From: Betaproteobacteria bacterium HGW-Betaproteobacteria-3
GTDB lineage: Bacteria; Pseudomonadota; Gammaproteobacteria; Burkholderiales; Burkholderiaceae_C
Length of the DNA stretch: 64,000 nucleotides
NCBI GenBank assembly: GCA_002842205.1
Contig: PHCI01000004.1
Span: forward strand, 1 to 64,000
Direction of reading: 5' to 3'
Shown: piece by piece, positions 54,097 to 62,169 of the stretch
Position numbering within the stretch: position 1 is the first letter of the stretch
Layout: each line of letters opens with the position of its first letter
Notes under the pieces: model-generated
The model's database searches: none
What the model was told of the DNA's origin: nothing
The model's input: only the letters and a program-made list of their open reading frames with translations
Made by a program: the position numbers and the translations under genes

Positions 54097-54165
54097 GTTT
54101 TTAAGGACTAAATATGCCTTTAGCCCCCGTCAAATGGTCATAGTTTGCTGCTTTATTTGTAGTGA
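54097..54165 (-). repeat. dispersed 60-bp repeat, copy A, intergenic
   Basis: On the minus strand this reads CTACAAATAAAGCAGCAAAC, TATGACCATTTGACGGGGGC, then TAAAGGCATATTTAGTCCTT. It begins three bases after the stop of the Bug protein gene. Together with copy B it forms the outer arms of a large inverted-repeat structure. Confidence 0.9.
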
Positions 54166-54185
54166 AACGAGCATGCATCTGAAGG

Positions 54186-54495
54186 CGGGTTGACGGGCAG
54201 CCGTCGGCGCCGGGAGAGGTTTGGCTTCTTGCGCGGTTCGGTTCTCTTCTTGGTGTTTGCGGTAAAAGCTGGGCATTCGAGGCAAGCCGGGACTCGCCCC
54301 GGCAGGCGACTCCCTTTTCTTTGCGTCGCCAAAGAAAAGGAAGCCAAAGAAAGGCGAGCCGGATTCGTCGCCCGGCTGCGCCGGTACGCTGCGTTGCTCA
54401 CGTCCAGCGGGAGGTGCAGCAAACTCGCCCTGCGGGCTCAGACAGCTGCACCTCTTGATCCGCTGGCCGCTGCGCGACTCGCCTCCTCATAACGG
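54186..54495 (+). repeat. left arm of a long inverted repeat
   Basis: This arm runs from GGCGGGTTGACGGGC through GGGAGAGGTTTGGCTTCTTG and CCCTTTTCTTTGCG to CTCGCCCTGCGGGCTCA. The same series of blocks appears on the opposite strand at 54555-54871. Similarity is patchy but extends over most of the length. Open frames in both arms give related Arg-rich sequences that I regard as noncoding. Confidence 0.8.
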
Positions 54496-54500
54496 CGGTT

Positions 54501-54540
54501 AAAACAACAAGGACGCGCCATGGCGCGTCCTTGTTTCTTC
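54501..54540. terminator. central 30-bp perfect palindrome, probable bidirectional terminator
   Basis: Positions 54506-54520 and 54521-54535 are exact reverse complements. The palindrome is flanked by A-rich sequence on the left and T-rich sequence on the right, so it can end transcription from either side. It lies at the centre between the two long arms and between convergent genes. Confidence 0.75.
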
Positions 54541-54554
54541 GGTTCCCGGTTTTT

Positions 54555-54871
54555 GTCTCCCCCGCCGTGGAGGCAGGGCTGAGCAGCGCAGCGGCGGGAG
54601 GATCAGGGCTGGCGTTGTTTGAGCCCGCAGGGCGAGTTGTCGCCAGACCCCTCCCGGCGCGAGCAGCGCAAGGCACCCGTAGCGAAGCGAAGGGCCCTGA
54701 CGTCGGCTGCCCTTTCTTTGGGTGACTTTCTTTGGGCAAGCAAAGAAAAGTTACTGCGCTGCCGGGCGCGCATCCCGGCTTGCAGCGAAAACCGACCCAT
54801 CCGGAAAACACCAGGAAGAGATCCACGCAAAAAGCCAAACCTCTCCCTGCGCCGACGGCAGCCCGTCAACC
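54555..54871 (-). repeat. right arm of a long inverted repeat
   Basis: The reverse complement of this stretch has the same blocks, in the same order, as 54186-54495: GGGTTGACGGGCTGCCGTCG, GGGAGAGGTTTGGCTTTTTG, CAAGCCGGGATGC, a CTTTCTTTGGG-rich block, and CAACTCGCCCTGCGGGCTCA. CTTTCTTTGGG blocks are common in repeats of this bacterial family, from memory. Confidence 0.8.
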
Positions 54872-54896
54872 CTCAATTCACCGATCAACCACTCCC

Positions 54897-54958
54897 AAAA
54901 AAATAGCAAACTATGACAATTTGACAGGGGCTAATGGCCAAAAATCCTTAAAAAATAC
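54897..54958 (+). repeat. dispersed 60-bp repeat, copy B, overlapping the alkD-like 3' end
   Basis: It reads AAAAAAATAGCAAACTATG, then ACAATTTGACAGGGGCTAAT, then GGCCAAAAATCCTTAAAAAA. It is inverted relative to copy A. Its right end supplies the stop codon and last residues (Ile-Phe-stop) of the gene at 54948-55778. Confidence 0.9.
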
Positions 54959-55778
54959 CCTTCAGCACCGTCCGCATTGCCCGCCGCACGATGTACTGCG
55001 TCGGCGCCACCGGCGAGGCCGCAGCCCAGCGCCCACAGAGTTCTCCGACCCACGCGGGTTGCGATTTGGAGGCGTCGTTGAGCCAGTTGGCCACCGAGTT
55101 CTGCACGTAGCGGCTGGGGTCGGCGCGCAGGGGTTCGAGCAGGGGCAGCGCGCGCCAAGGCTCGGTCTTGAGCGCGTCGATCTGGGCGCACCACACGCCG
55201 CGCGGGCGGGTGAGTTCGCTGGCAAAGCGGCGCAGGTTGGCGTCGGCGTCGATCACCCAGGGCTGCAGCAGCACCAGCGCGTCGTCCAGCTGGGTCGCAA
55301 GGTCGTCGCGCACCGCCATCCAGGCCATTTCGCGCACGCCAAAGTGCGGGTCGGCGGCGAAACGGCGCACCGACGCCAGCTTTTGCGGCAAGTTGAGGCC
55401 CGAAAATCCCACCCATTGCGCGGCCCAGCAGCGGGCCACGTCGCTCGGGTGGCTGGCCAGGGCATGGGCCACGGCGTCGCGCTGCGGGTGGGCTGCGGTC
55501 AGGTCGTACAGGGCGCGGGCGATGTGGGTGTGGCGCTTGACGGGTTTGAACGCGCCCAGCATGGCCAGGGTGTCGGCCAGGCGTTCGGCCTGCGGGTCCA
55601 GGCCCACCTGCGCGGCCACGTGGCACGCGAGCGTGGGCAGATCCAGCGCCAGAAATTCATTGAGGTTGACGGTTTCAAGCCGCCCGCTGTTCAGGGCCTG
55701 CAGCACCTCGGGCGGAATCAGCGCGATGCGGGCCGCGCCGGTGCGGCCTTTCAGGGATTCGGGCGACGCGGCGTGCAC
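54948..55778 (-). CDS. DNA alkylation repair protein, AlkD/HEAT-like
   Basis: The 276-residue, mostly helical protein has HEAT-like repeats ('VREMAWMAVRDDLATQLDDAL', 'LRRFASELTRPRGVW', 'SRYVQNSVANWLNDASK') as in the AlkD/AlkC superfamily of DNA glycosylases. 'PRGVW' and 'VQNSVANWLND' resemble AlkC-type members. Removal of alkylated bases is the likely role but is not proven by motif alone. Its stop codon lies within repeat copy B. It is convergent with the Bug protein gene, across a gene-free repeat nest, and 15 bp downstream of the SCO gene. Confidence 0.82.
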   Translation of the reverse strand: MHAASPESLKGRTGAARIALIPPEVLQALNSGRLETVNLNEFLALDLPTLACHVAAQVGLDPQAERLADTLAMLGAFKPVKRHTHIARALYDLTAAHPQRDAVAHALASHPSDVARCWAAQWVGFSGLNLPQKLASVRRFAADPHFGVREMAWMAVRDDLATQLDDALVLLQPWVIDADANLRRFASELTRPRGVWCAQIDALKTEPWRALPLLEPLRADPSRYVQNSVANWLNDASKSQPAWVGELCGRWAAASPVAPTQYIVRRAMRTVLKGIF

Positions 55779-55793
55779 GGCGCGGGCCCGGCA

Positions 55794-56414
55794 CTATTTG
55801 AGCAGCAGCTGGATGTCGGACGCCAGCGCCGCCGGGCCGCTGCCGTAGCGCGTGTACAGGCGCAGCTTGCCCTGCGTGTCGTAGATGTAGCTGCCGGCCG
55901 AGTGGTCCATGGAGTAGCTGGTGGGCGTCTTGCCTTCGGCCTTCTTGTAATACACCTTGTAGTCCTTGGCCACGGCGGGTAGCTGGTCGGGCGAGGTATA
56001 CAGGGCCAGAAAGGTCGGGTCAAAGTTGGCCATGTAGGCCTTGAGCACCTCGGGCGTGTCGCGCTCCGGGTCCACCGTGACGAACAGGCCCTGCAGCTTG
56101 TCGCCGTCCTTGCCGAGCAGCTTTTTGACTTCGGCCAGCTCGCTCAGGGTGGTGGGGCAGACATCCGGGCACTGGGTGTAGCCAAAGAAGATCACCACCA
56201 CCTTGCCGGCAAAGTCCTTGAGCGTGCGGGGCTGGCCGTTGTGGTCGGTGAGCTGGAAATCACGGGCGTAGTCGGCGCCGGTGACGTCGATGGCCTTGAA
56301 CTGGGGTTTGGCTTCGGAGCACGCAGAGATCAAGCCAAAAAGGCCGATAGCTCCCGTCAAAAGGACATACTTAGCTATTGATTTAAAAGCGTTTATCTTG
56401 TGCATGGCAGTCAT
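55794..56414 (-). CDS. SCO1/SenC-family cytochrome oxidase copper chaperone, lipoprotein
   Basis: The 206-residue protein has a thioredoxin fold with the copper site Cys82-Pro-Asp-Val-Cys86 and His171 ('[10 protein letters not shown]'), and '[16 protein letters not shown]'. It delivers copper to the CuA site of oxidase subunit II. The N-terminus has a lipobox I-S-A-C with Cys32. ATG 56414 overlaps the ctaB stop (ATGA). The segment encoding residues 13-26 ([14 protein letters not shown]) is a copy of the dispersed repeat. The family name SenC here is historical and unrelated to selenoneine. Confidence 0.94.
   Translation of the reverse strand: MTAMHKINAFKSIAKYVLLTGAIGLFGLISACSEAKPQFKAIDVTGADYARDFQLTDHNGQPRTLKDFAGKVVVIFFGYTQCPDVCPTTLSELAEVKKLLGKDGDKLQGLFVTVDPERDTPEVLKAYMANFDPTFLALYTSPDQLPAVAKDYKVYYKKAEGKTPTSYSMDHSAGSYIYDTQGKLRLYTRYGSGPAALASDIQLLLK
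56331..56392 (-). repeat. dispersed 60-bp repeat, copy D, in a lipoprotein signal-peptide coding region
   Basis: On the minus strand this reads TTTTAAATCAATAGCTAAG, TATGTCCTTTTGACGGGAGC, then TATCGGCCTTTTTGGCTTG. It is in sense orientation to the SCO gene and in the same frame as the other intragenic copies. Confidence 0.87.
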
Positions 56415-57307
56415 CTCAGATAGTGGTCGAACAGCAGCGCGGCAAACAGCAGGCTCAGGTGGATCAACGAGAAGCGGAAGGTCTTGCGGGCCAGCGCATC
56501 GGAATAGTTGCGCCACAGGGCGAAGGCGTAGCCGGTGAACCCCACGCTGAGCAGCACCGCGGCCACCAGGTACAGCCAGCCGCTCATGCCGTAGACGAAG
56601 GGCAGCAGGCAGGCGGCAAACAGGATCAGCGTGTACAGCAGCACCTGCAGGCGCGTGAACTCGCTGCCGTGGGTGACGGGCAGCATGGGCAGGCCGGACT
56701 TGCGGTAGTCTTCCACGCGGTACAGCGCCAGCGCCCAGAAGTGCGGCGGTGTCCACAGGAAGATGATCAAAAAGAGGATCAGCGCCTCGGGCCCGACCTC
56801 GCCGCGCATCGCCGCCCAGCCCAGCACTGGCGGCATGGCGCCCGAGGCCCCGCCGATCACGATGTTCTGCGGCGTCAGGGGCTTGAGGATCACGGTGTAG
56901 ATCACGGCATAGCCCACGAAGGTGGCAAAGGTGAGCCACATGGTCAGCGGGTTGACCCAGACGTACAGCACCCACGAACCCGCCGCGCACAGCACGGCCG
57001 AGAACAGCAGCGCCTGGCGGTCGCTCAGCTCACCGCGGGCGGTGGGGCGCCAGGCGGTGCGCTTCATCTTGGCGTCGATGCCTTTTTCGACCAGGCAGTT
57101 GAACGCAGCAGCGGCAGCGGCCACCAGCCAGATGCCGGCGCAGGCGATGAGCGCGTGGCGCACCGCCAGCCAGCCCGGCGCACCGGGCACGGCCAGCACC
57201 ATGCCGATCAGGGCGCAGAACACGATCAGCTGCACCACGCGCGGCTTGGTCAGCGCGTAGAACTGCCGCACCACGGCCATGCGCGAAGGCATGGGCAGCG
57301 CGCTCAC
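56411..57307 (-). CDS. ctaB: protoheme IX farnesyltransferase (heme O synthase)
   Basis: The 298-residue UbiA-family membrane enzyme adds a farnesyl group to heme B, making heme O. It has '[18 protein letters not shown]', the Asp-rich '[20 protein letters not shown]' and '[25 protein letters not shown]'. The GTG start at 57307 overlaps the ctaA stop (GTGA) and gives the usual '[16 protein letters not shown]'; a downstream ATG is an alternative. The product feeds CtaA. The SCO gene follows with a 4-bp overlap. Confidence 0.96.
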   Translation of the reverse strand: MSALPMPSRMAVVRQFYALTKPRVVQLIVFCALIGMVLAVPGAPGWLAVRHALIACAGIWLVAAAAAAFNCLVEKGIDAKMKRTAWRPTARGELSDRQALLFSAVLCAAGSWVLYVWVNPLTMWLTFATFVGYAVIYTVILKPLTPQNIVIGGASGAMPPVLGWAAMRGEVGPEALILFLIIFLWTPPHFWALALYRVEDYRKSGLPMLPVTHGSEFTRLQVLLYTLILFAACLLPFVYGMSGWLYLVAAVLLSVGFTGYAFALWRNYSDALARKTFRFSLIHLSLLFAALLFDHYLR

Positions 57308-58464
57308 GCGACCACCCTTGGATGGCCGTGGTCCGACGAGGTGGTCACTGCGCCCACGCCGCGTCGGCTGGTGGCCAGCGCCCAGGTCAGCACGGCCACC
57401 AGGGCCGCGGCCCCGCCGGTGTGCAGCACGGCGGCCACCAGCGGCCAGCCGAGCACCACGTTGGACAGACCCGTCAGCAGTTGCAGCAGCGCCAGCCCCG
57501 CCAGCCATTTCGCCTGCACGGGCAGCGGCTTGCGCACGGCCCAGGCGGCCAGCCCCAGCAGTGCCAGCACCGCGTAGGCCGCAAGCCGGTGCGCGTAATG
57601 AATGGCGGTCAGCGCCGCAAAGCCAATGTGCTCGCCCGTGCCCGTCTGGCCCAAAGGGCGCCAGAGCTCAAAGCCCTGCACGAAGTCCATCATCGGCCAC
57701 CAGCTGCCCTGGCACCTGGGGAATTCGCTGCAGGCCAGCACGGCATAGTTGGTGCTGACCCAACCGCCCAGCGCCACCTGCAGCCACAACGCGGCCAGCG
57801 CGACGACCAGCCAGGCCCGCGCGCCGGGTGCCAGCGCCACCGCCGACGTGCCGGCCGCCTGCGCATGGCGGACCGCCTGCGTGCACAACAGCGCCAGCAG
57901 CACCAGCCCGCCCAGCAGGTGCAGGGTCACGATGGCCGGAAACAGCTTCATGGTCACCGTGAGCGCGCCAAACGCGCCCTGGACGCAGACCCAGACCAGC
58001 GTGAGCAACGGCCACATCAGCGACACGCGGGCACCCCCCTCTGCGGCGCGCCGTCGCGCCTGCCAGCTCAGCGCCAGGCCCGCAAGGATGAGCACGCCCA
58101 CCCCCGTGGCCAGGTAGCGGTGGACCATCTCGATCCAGGCCTTGCCGTGCGTCACCGGGCCGGTGGGCATGGCCGTTTGGGCGGCCGTGATCTGGGCCTG
58201 CGCGCCCAGCGGGCTCGAATGGCCATAGCAGCCGGGCCAGTCGGGGCAACCCAGGCCCGAGTCGGTCAGGCGGGTGAAGGCACCAAACAGGATCAGGTCA
58301 AAGGTGAGGAACAGCGTGAGCAAGGTGAGCGCCTGCAGGCGACGCGCCGGCGTGGCGTGGCGGTTGCGCACCCACACCCAGGCCAGCGGCAGCAGCGCAA
58401 TCAGCAGGCCCTTGAGCATGAGCACGCCCAGCGGCGAGAGGTCATACAGGGGTTGCGCGTCCAT
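57304..58464 (-). CDS. ctaA: heme A synthase (COX15/CtaA family)
   Basis: The 386-residue membrane protein oxidises heme O to heme A. It has about eight helices, '[17 protein letters not shown]', '[16 protein letters not shown]', '[21 protein letters not shown]' and '[12 protein letters not shown]' with the paired His heme ligands. The start ATG 58464 overlaps the stop of the upstream gene. A GTG one codon earlier is possible. It is directly followed by ctaB. Confidence 0.96.
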   Translation of the reverse strand: MDAQPLYDLSPLGVLMLKGLLIALLPLAWVWVRNRHATPARRLQALTLLTLFLTFDLILFGAFTRLTDSGLGCPDWPGCYGHSSPLGAQAQITAAQTAMPTGPVTHGKAWIEMVHRYLATGVGVLILAGLALSWQARRRAAEGGARVSLMWPLLTLVWVCVQGAFGALTVTMKLFPAIVTLHLLGGLVLLALLCTQAVRHAQAAGTSAVALAPGARAWLVVALAALWLQVALGGWVSTNYAVLACSEFPRCQGSWWPMMDFVQGFELWRPLGQTGTGEHIGFAALTAIHYAHRLAAYAVLALLGLAAWAVRKPLPVQAKWLAGLALLQLLTGLSNVVLGWPLVAAVLHTGGAAALVAVLTWALATSRRGVGAVTTSSDHGHPRVVA

Positions 58465-59279
58465 CACTTGGCCACCCGTCCGGCTTCGTCCCAGGAGGCG
58501 GACGCGCGCAACACGCGTTCGATGTCGCGCTTGATCTTCGCGGCGCTGGCGGTGTCGAGGGTGGCCACCGCATTGCTCACCGGCACGCCCGCAACTTCAA
58601 GCGGCTGCGCGGGCGCGGCCGCGCCGTCCACCGGGGTGCGGTTCACGGGTGGAAACCGCATCATCCAGTGCCCCATCGGGTCCACCAGATAGAGTTGATC
58701 GGCCAGCGCATGGCCCGCGGCGGGTGCCAGCCATCGCGCCACGGCGTCGGCAGGCACGCGCAGCACGGTGGCGCCCCGGATGGCCGCCTGCAACGGCGCG
58801 GCCACGGGCACGTCGTCGGTAACCAGCCAGACCCAGTCGACGCGGTCCTTGTCGCGGCCCAGACCTTCGCGCAGCTGGCGCTGCAGGTACAGATGGCGCT
58901 CGCAGGTTGCGTCACAACCACCCCCTCCGACGCTGACCAGCAGCCACTGGCCGCGCAGCGATTGCAGGTTGACCGCGCGACCGTCCAGCGCCCTGGCCGT
59001 CTGGTCGGGCAGCGGACGCTGGGGGTTGACCAACTCGCCGAAATTGCGTCGGCCTTCGGGTCGAACCACGTAATAAGTGAAATACGACGCCACCACCGGG
59101 GCAGCGCACACCAGCATCACCGCGAGCATCTTCAGGCGTCCGCGCACCGTGCGCTGGGCAGTGCCCCCAGCCATGTCGGTGGGCGTGGGCAGGGTGTGCA
59201 CGGTCAGGCCCAGCGGCTGATCGTGGGCGCCCGCATCAGCGGGCGGGGTAAAAGCGTCGGACAAGTTGGAACCAGACAT
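58464..59279 (-). CDS. membrane-anchored SCO-like protein of the cytochrome oxidase cluster
   Basis: The 271-residue protein has a Pro/Thr-rich cytoplasmic N-terminus, one membrane helix (about 50-72) and a periplasmic domain with a thioredoxin-like outline. 'LLVSVGGGGCDATCERHLYLQRQLR' includes Cys122-x3-Cys126, and 'LYLVDPMGHWMMRFPP' follows. The CxxxC resembles the SCO copper site, although I see no clear equivalent of the third ligand. It overlaps the SURF1 gene by 44 bp upstream and ctaA downstream, so it likely helps oxidase assembly. A specific name is not known to me. Confidence 0.82.
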   Translation of the reverse strand: MSGSNLSDAFTPPADAGAHDQPLGLTVHTLPTPTDMAGGTAQRTVRGRLKMLAVMLVCAAPVVASYFTYYVVRPEGRRNFGELVNPQRPLPDQTARALDGRAVNLQSLRGQWLLVSVGGGGCDATCERHLYLQRQLREGLGRDKDRVDWVWLVTDDVPVAAPLQAAIRGATVLRVPADAVARWLAPAAGHALADQLYLVDPMGHWMMRFPPVNRTPVDGAAAPAQPLEVAGVPVSNAVATLDTASAAKIKRDIERVLRASASWDEAGRVAK

Positions 59280-59961
59280 AAAGAATTGCCATCAGGCCGG
59301 CCAGCCCGAACCATTGGAATGCGTAGCCGTAATGCTTGTCGACCCCTGTCGCCGGCGCCGGCCAGTCGCGCAGCAGGCCGTCGCCCGGGTCGCCCGTCTG
59401 CAGGACCGTCACCGGCACCAGCGGCTGCCGGATCTCCGCGGCAAACGCAGCCACGTCGAGATTTTGCCGGATTACGCCCGCATCGGCGCCGGCAAAGTCG
59501 TAAAGCTTGGAGGGCGCGGGGGCGATCCAGCCCGACAGCGTGACGGGCTCCGATGGCGTGGGCACGGCGGGCAGTTGCGTGCGGTCCAGGAAATTGCGTT
59601 GAATCCAGCCCCGCTGCACCAGCACCGTGGTGTCGGTCGACTCCAGCCGCAGCGGCGTCAGCACAAAAAATCCGGGCTGGCCGCGCATTTGCCGGTTGTC
59701 CAGGTACACGGTATGCGTGGGCAGCCAGTGGCCGCGCAGTACCACGCGGCGCTGCAGCAAGGCGGTCGGGTCGGCCACGGTGCGCAAGGACTGCCCGTCC
59801 AGTGCGGGCTGGGCCCGGCGCGAGTCAATTTGCGCCTGCAGGGCCAGCTTTTCTGCGGCCCGGCCAAGTTGCCAGCGCCCCAGCGAAGCGGTCAGCAGCA
59901 CCCCCGCCAGTGCGGCGCAGGTGATCAGCCAGAAGCGCAGGGAACGGACAGGTTGATTCAC
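59236..59961 (-). CDS. SURF1-family cytochrome oxidase assembly protein
   Basis: The 241-residue protein has two membrane helices at its ends ('LRFWLITCAALAGVLLTASLG' region and 'FGLAGLMAILYVWFQL') with a periplasmic domain, 'LGRWQLGRAAEK' and 'GYAFQWFGLA', as in SURF1/Shy1. It is implicated in heme A insertion into subunit I. The GTG start at 59961 gives 'VNQPVRSLRFWL'; the longer open frame overlaps the divergent DUF2909 gene. Only 15 bp separate the two start codons. Confidence 0.92.
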   Translation of the reverse strand: MNQPVRSLRFWLITCAALAGVLLTASLGRWQLGRAAEKLALQAQIDSRRAQPALDGQSLRTVADPTALLQRRVVLRGHWLPTHTVYLDNRQMRGQPGFFVLTPLRLESTDTTVLVQRGWIQRNFLDRTQLPAVPTPSEPVTLSGWIAPAPSKLYDFAGADAGVIRQNLDVAAFAAEIRQPLVPVTVLQTGDPGDGLLRDWPAPATGVDKHYGYAFQWFGLAGLMAILYVWFQLVRRFYPAR

Positions 59962-59976
59962 GGGATAATCGGCGCG

Positions 59977-60204
59977 ATGAAATATCTGGTCGCGCTGGCA
60001 TTTGTCGGCATCATTGGCAGCCTGGCCGCCGCCCTGTTTTTCATGATGAAGGGCGGCAGCACCGACGGCAGCAAACCCAAGGGCGGCCACATGGCCAGGG
60101 CACTGGCCTTTCGTGTGGGATTTTCCATCGTGCTCTTTGTCTGCATCCTGGTGGCGTGGAAGCTGGGCTACATCCAGCCCACGGGCATTCCGGCGGGAAA
60201 ATAA
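59977..60204 (+). CDS. DUF2909 family twin-transmembrane protein
   Basis: The 75-residue protein has two membrane helices (about 2-23 and 45-64) joined by a short basic loop ('GGSTDGSKPKGGHMA'). This family is found next to cytochrome oxidase genes in beta- and gammaproteobacteria. The function is unknown. It is divergent from SURF1 and converges with ctaE across a terminator. Confidence 0.87.
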   Translation: MKYLVALAFVGIIGSLAAALFFMMKGGSTDGSKPKGGHMARALAFRVGFSIVLFVCILVAWKLGYIQPTGIPAGK

Positions 60205-60240
60205 GCCTCCGGCGCTCCAAAGCCTTTCATGGGCTTATAA

Positions 60241-60271
60241 AGCCAAAGGCCGCGCGATGCGGCCTTTGGCT
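60241..60271. terminator. bidirectional terminator between DUF2909 and ctaE
   Basis: A perfect 13-bp stem (AGCCAAAGGCCGC with GCGGCCTTTGGCT) with a five-base loop lies between convergent genes. A second weaker hairpin (AAGCC/GGGCTT) precedes it. There is little T-tract, so efficiency is uncertain. Confidence 0.75.
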
Positions 60272-60293
60272 CGTGGGCAGCGCCGCAGCGGGT

Positions 60294-61175
60294 TTACATC
60301 CAGTAAACCAGGATGTACAGGCCGAGCCACACCACGTCCACAAAGTGCCAGTACCAGGCCGCGCCTTCAAAACCAAAGTGGCGGTCGGCGGTGAAGTGGC
60401 CCTTTTGCAGGCGCAACGTGATGAACAACAGCATCAGCATGCCGACCAGCACGTGAAAGCCGTGAAAACCCGTCAGCATGTAAAAAGTGGAGCCATACAC
60501 GCCCGACGACAGCTTGAGGTTCAACTCGCTGTAGGCATGGGCGTATTCGTAGCCCTGCACCCCCAGGAAGGTGATGCCCAGCAGCACCGTGAGCCACATG
60601 AAGGCCACGGTCTTGCCGCGATGGTTCTCGCGCAGCGCATGGTGGGCGATGGTCAGCGTCACGCCCGAACTCAACAGCAGCGCGGTATTGATCGTGGGCA
60701 ACCAGAACGGGCCCATGGTCTGGAACGGCTCAACAATGCCTGCGGGCGAGGCGGTCGCACCGGCCGCAACACTGGGCCACACGGCCTTGAAATCGGGCCA
60801 GAGCAGCGCGTTCTCCAAACTGCCCAGGGCCGGCACCGAGTGCGTGCGCGCCCACCACAGGGCCGTAAAGAAAGCGCCGAAGAACATGACTTCGGAAAAA
60901 ATGAACCAGCTCATGCTCCAGCGAAACGAGAGGTCGACCTTGTGGCCGTACTGGCCGCCTTCGCTTTCGCCCACGGCCTCGCGGAACCACTGGAACAGCA
61001 CCCCCAGCCACCACAGCATGCCAAACAGCAGCGCGTATTTGCCCCAATCGTTGCCGTTGATCCATTGGGACGCGCCCAGGATCACGAAGAAAAGGCCCAG
61101 TGCCGCCATCGCCGGATGGCGTGACGGCTGGGGCACGAAGTAGTAGGGCGTGCTGCCATGTGCTGCTGAACTCAT
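60294..61175 (-). CDS. ctaE: cytochrome c oxidase subunit III
   Basis: The 293-residue membrane protein has seven helices with 'WSMSWFIFSEVMFFGAFFTALWW', 'INTALLLSSGVTLTIAHHAL', 'FYMLTGFHGFHVLVGMLML' and 'WYWHFVDVVWLGLYILVYW', all typical of COX3. Start MSSAAHGSTPYYFVPQPS is the usual one. It lies downstream of ctaG and the DUF2970 gene in the oxidase operon. Confidence 0.97.
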   Translation of the reverse strand: MSSAAHGSTPYYFVPQPSRHPAMAALGLFFVILGASQWINGNDWGKYALLFGMLWWLGVLFQWFREAVGESEGGQYGHKVDLSFRWSMSWFIFSEVMFFGAFFTALWWARTHSVPALGSLENALLWPDFKAVWPSVAAGATASPAGIVEPFQTMGPFWLPTINTALLLSSGVTLTIAHHALRENHRGKTVAFMWLTVLLGITFLGVQGYEYAHAYSELNLKLSSGVYGSTFYMLTGFHGFHVLVGMLMLLFITLRLQKGHFTADRHFGFEGAAWYWHFVDVVWLGLYILVYWM

Positions 61176-61215
61176 TGTTTCTCCTGCTCTCAAATCTCGA
61201 TAATTTGGGTGGCGC

Positions 61216-61437
61216 TCAATGCACCACCACATTGACCAGAACCACCAGCCCCACCACCAGCGCCAGGGCGGCGCCGATGCCGACGATGATCACGTGCAAC
61301 GGGTTGATGCTGCTCAGGTCCTTCTGGTATTCGCTGTTCTTGCGGATGCCCACAAACGACCAGGCCACGGCCTTCAACGTGCGAAAAAAGGAACCGTCGG
61401 CTGCCGCCGGGCCGGGCGACTGCACGGGCGGCTTCAC
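61216..61437 (-). CDS. DUF2970 family small membrane protein
   Basis: The 73-residue protein has a DUF2970 pattern ('FFRTLKAVAWSFVGIRKNSEYQKD') followed by one membrane helix ('HVIIVGIGAALALVVGLVVL'). It recurs between ctaG and ctaE in betaproteobacterial oxidase clusters, but its function is unknown. The start overlaps the ctaG stop by 4 bp (ATGA). Confidence 0.88.
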   Translation of the reverse strand: MKPPVQSPGPAAADGSFFRTLKAVAWSFVGIRKNSEYQKDLSSINPLHVIIVGIGAALALVVGLVVLVNVVVH

Positions 61438-62021
61438 AGGCTGGCTCCAGCCGGTGCCGGTGGCGTGCGGCCACCGACTTCAAAAAATGTATAGGACAGC
61501 GTGATCGTCGTCACGTCACGGGGCAGCTTGGGGTCCACCAGAAACACCACGGGCCACTGCTTTTTCTCACCCGGCTCCAGCGTGTACTGGTTGAAGCAGA
61601 AGCACTCCAACTTGGTGAAATGCGCCGCCGCCTGCGCCGGTGCGTAGCTGGGAATCGCCTGCGCGGCCATGCGCCGGTCCTGCGTGTTCTGGAACTCGTA
61701 CATCACGGTGGCCAGTTCACCCGGATGCACCTGCAGTGAGCGCACGGCTGGCTTGAAATCCCACAGCCCGCGCGCGTTGGCGTCAAACTCGATGGTGATG
61801 CTGCGGCTCATGTCCACCTGGGTGTTGCCAGGGCGTCGTACGTCCCGGCCCGCCTCGCCGTTGCCCGGCACCTGTCGCTCCGACAGGGTGAGGATGTTGA
61901 TGCCGGTCAGGTCGCAGATGGCCTGGTACAGCGGCACCAGCGCATAGCCGAAGCCGAACATGCCGGCCGCCACGATGGCCAGCTTGCCCACCATTTTGAC
62001 GTTTGCGTGACGCAGGCTCAT
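61434..62021 (-). CDS. ctaG: cytochrome c oxidase assembly protein CtaG (COX11)
   Basis: The 195-residue protein has an N-terminal membrane helix (about 10-29) and a periplasmic domain with the Cu(I)-binding 'KLECFCFNQ' motif and 'YTLEPGEKKQWPVVFLVDP'. It delivers copper to the CuB site of subunit I. Its start lies 13 bp after a 36-residue small protein gene and its stop overlaps the DUF2970 gene. Confidence 0.96.
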   Translation of the reverse strand: MSLRHANVKMVGKLAIVAAGMFGFGYALVPLYQAICDLTGINILTLSERQVPGNGEAGRDVRRPGNTQVDMSRSITIEFDANARGLWDFKPAVRSLQVHPGELATVMYEFQNTQDRRMAAQAIPSYAPAQAAAHFTKLECFCFNQYTLEPGEKKQWPVVFLVDPKLPRDVTTITLSYTFFEVGGRTPPAPAGASL

Positions 62022-62034
62022 GACACCACCGGGT

Positions 62035-62145
62035 TCAGTGCGACAGCAAGGCGATCTTCGCCATGAACCCGATGAAAAACACGGCCACGATCGACGCCAG
62101 GATCAGCCCCATGCGGCGGTTGTTGCGTTTTTGCTCAGGTGTCAT
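62035..62145 (-). CDS. cytochrome oxidase small assembly protein (36 residues)
   Basis: A 36-residue protein begins MTPEQKRNNRRMG and continues with a single membrane helix ('LILASIVAVFFIGFMAKIALL'). This matches the tiny oxidase assembly proteins encoded between ctaD and ctaG in betaproteobacteria. The composition, basic N-terminus and position, with 13 bp to ctaG and 24 bp from ctaD, support it as real. Confidence 0.85.
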   Translation of the reverse strand: MTPEQKRNNRRMGLILASIVAVFFIGFMAKIALLSH

Positions 62146-62169
62146 GACGTTGGTGCCGAAAGGGTGCCA

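Noticed and set aside
54153-54871. Arg-rich open frames (about 80-145 codons) in the inverted-repeat region, similar to each other
   Set aside because: The similarity comes from the two inverted DNA arms. The frames lack ribosome-binding sites and family motifs, and their composition follows the DNA.
55794-56414. A link between the SCO1/SenC family name and the selenoneine gene senC
   Set aside because: The names are coincidental. The SCO protein is a copper chaperone in the oxidase operon; the selenoneine SenC is SelD at 48261-50549.
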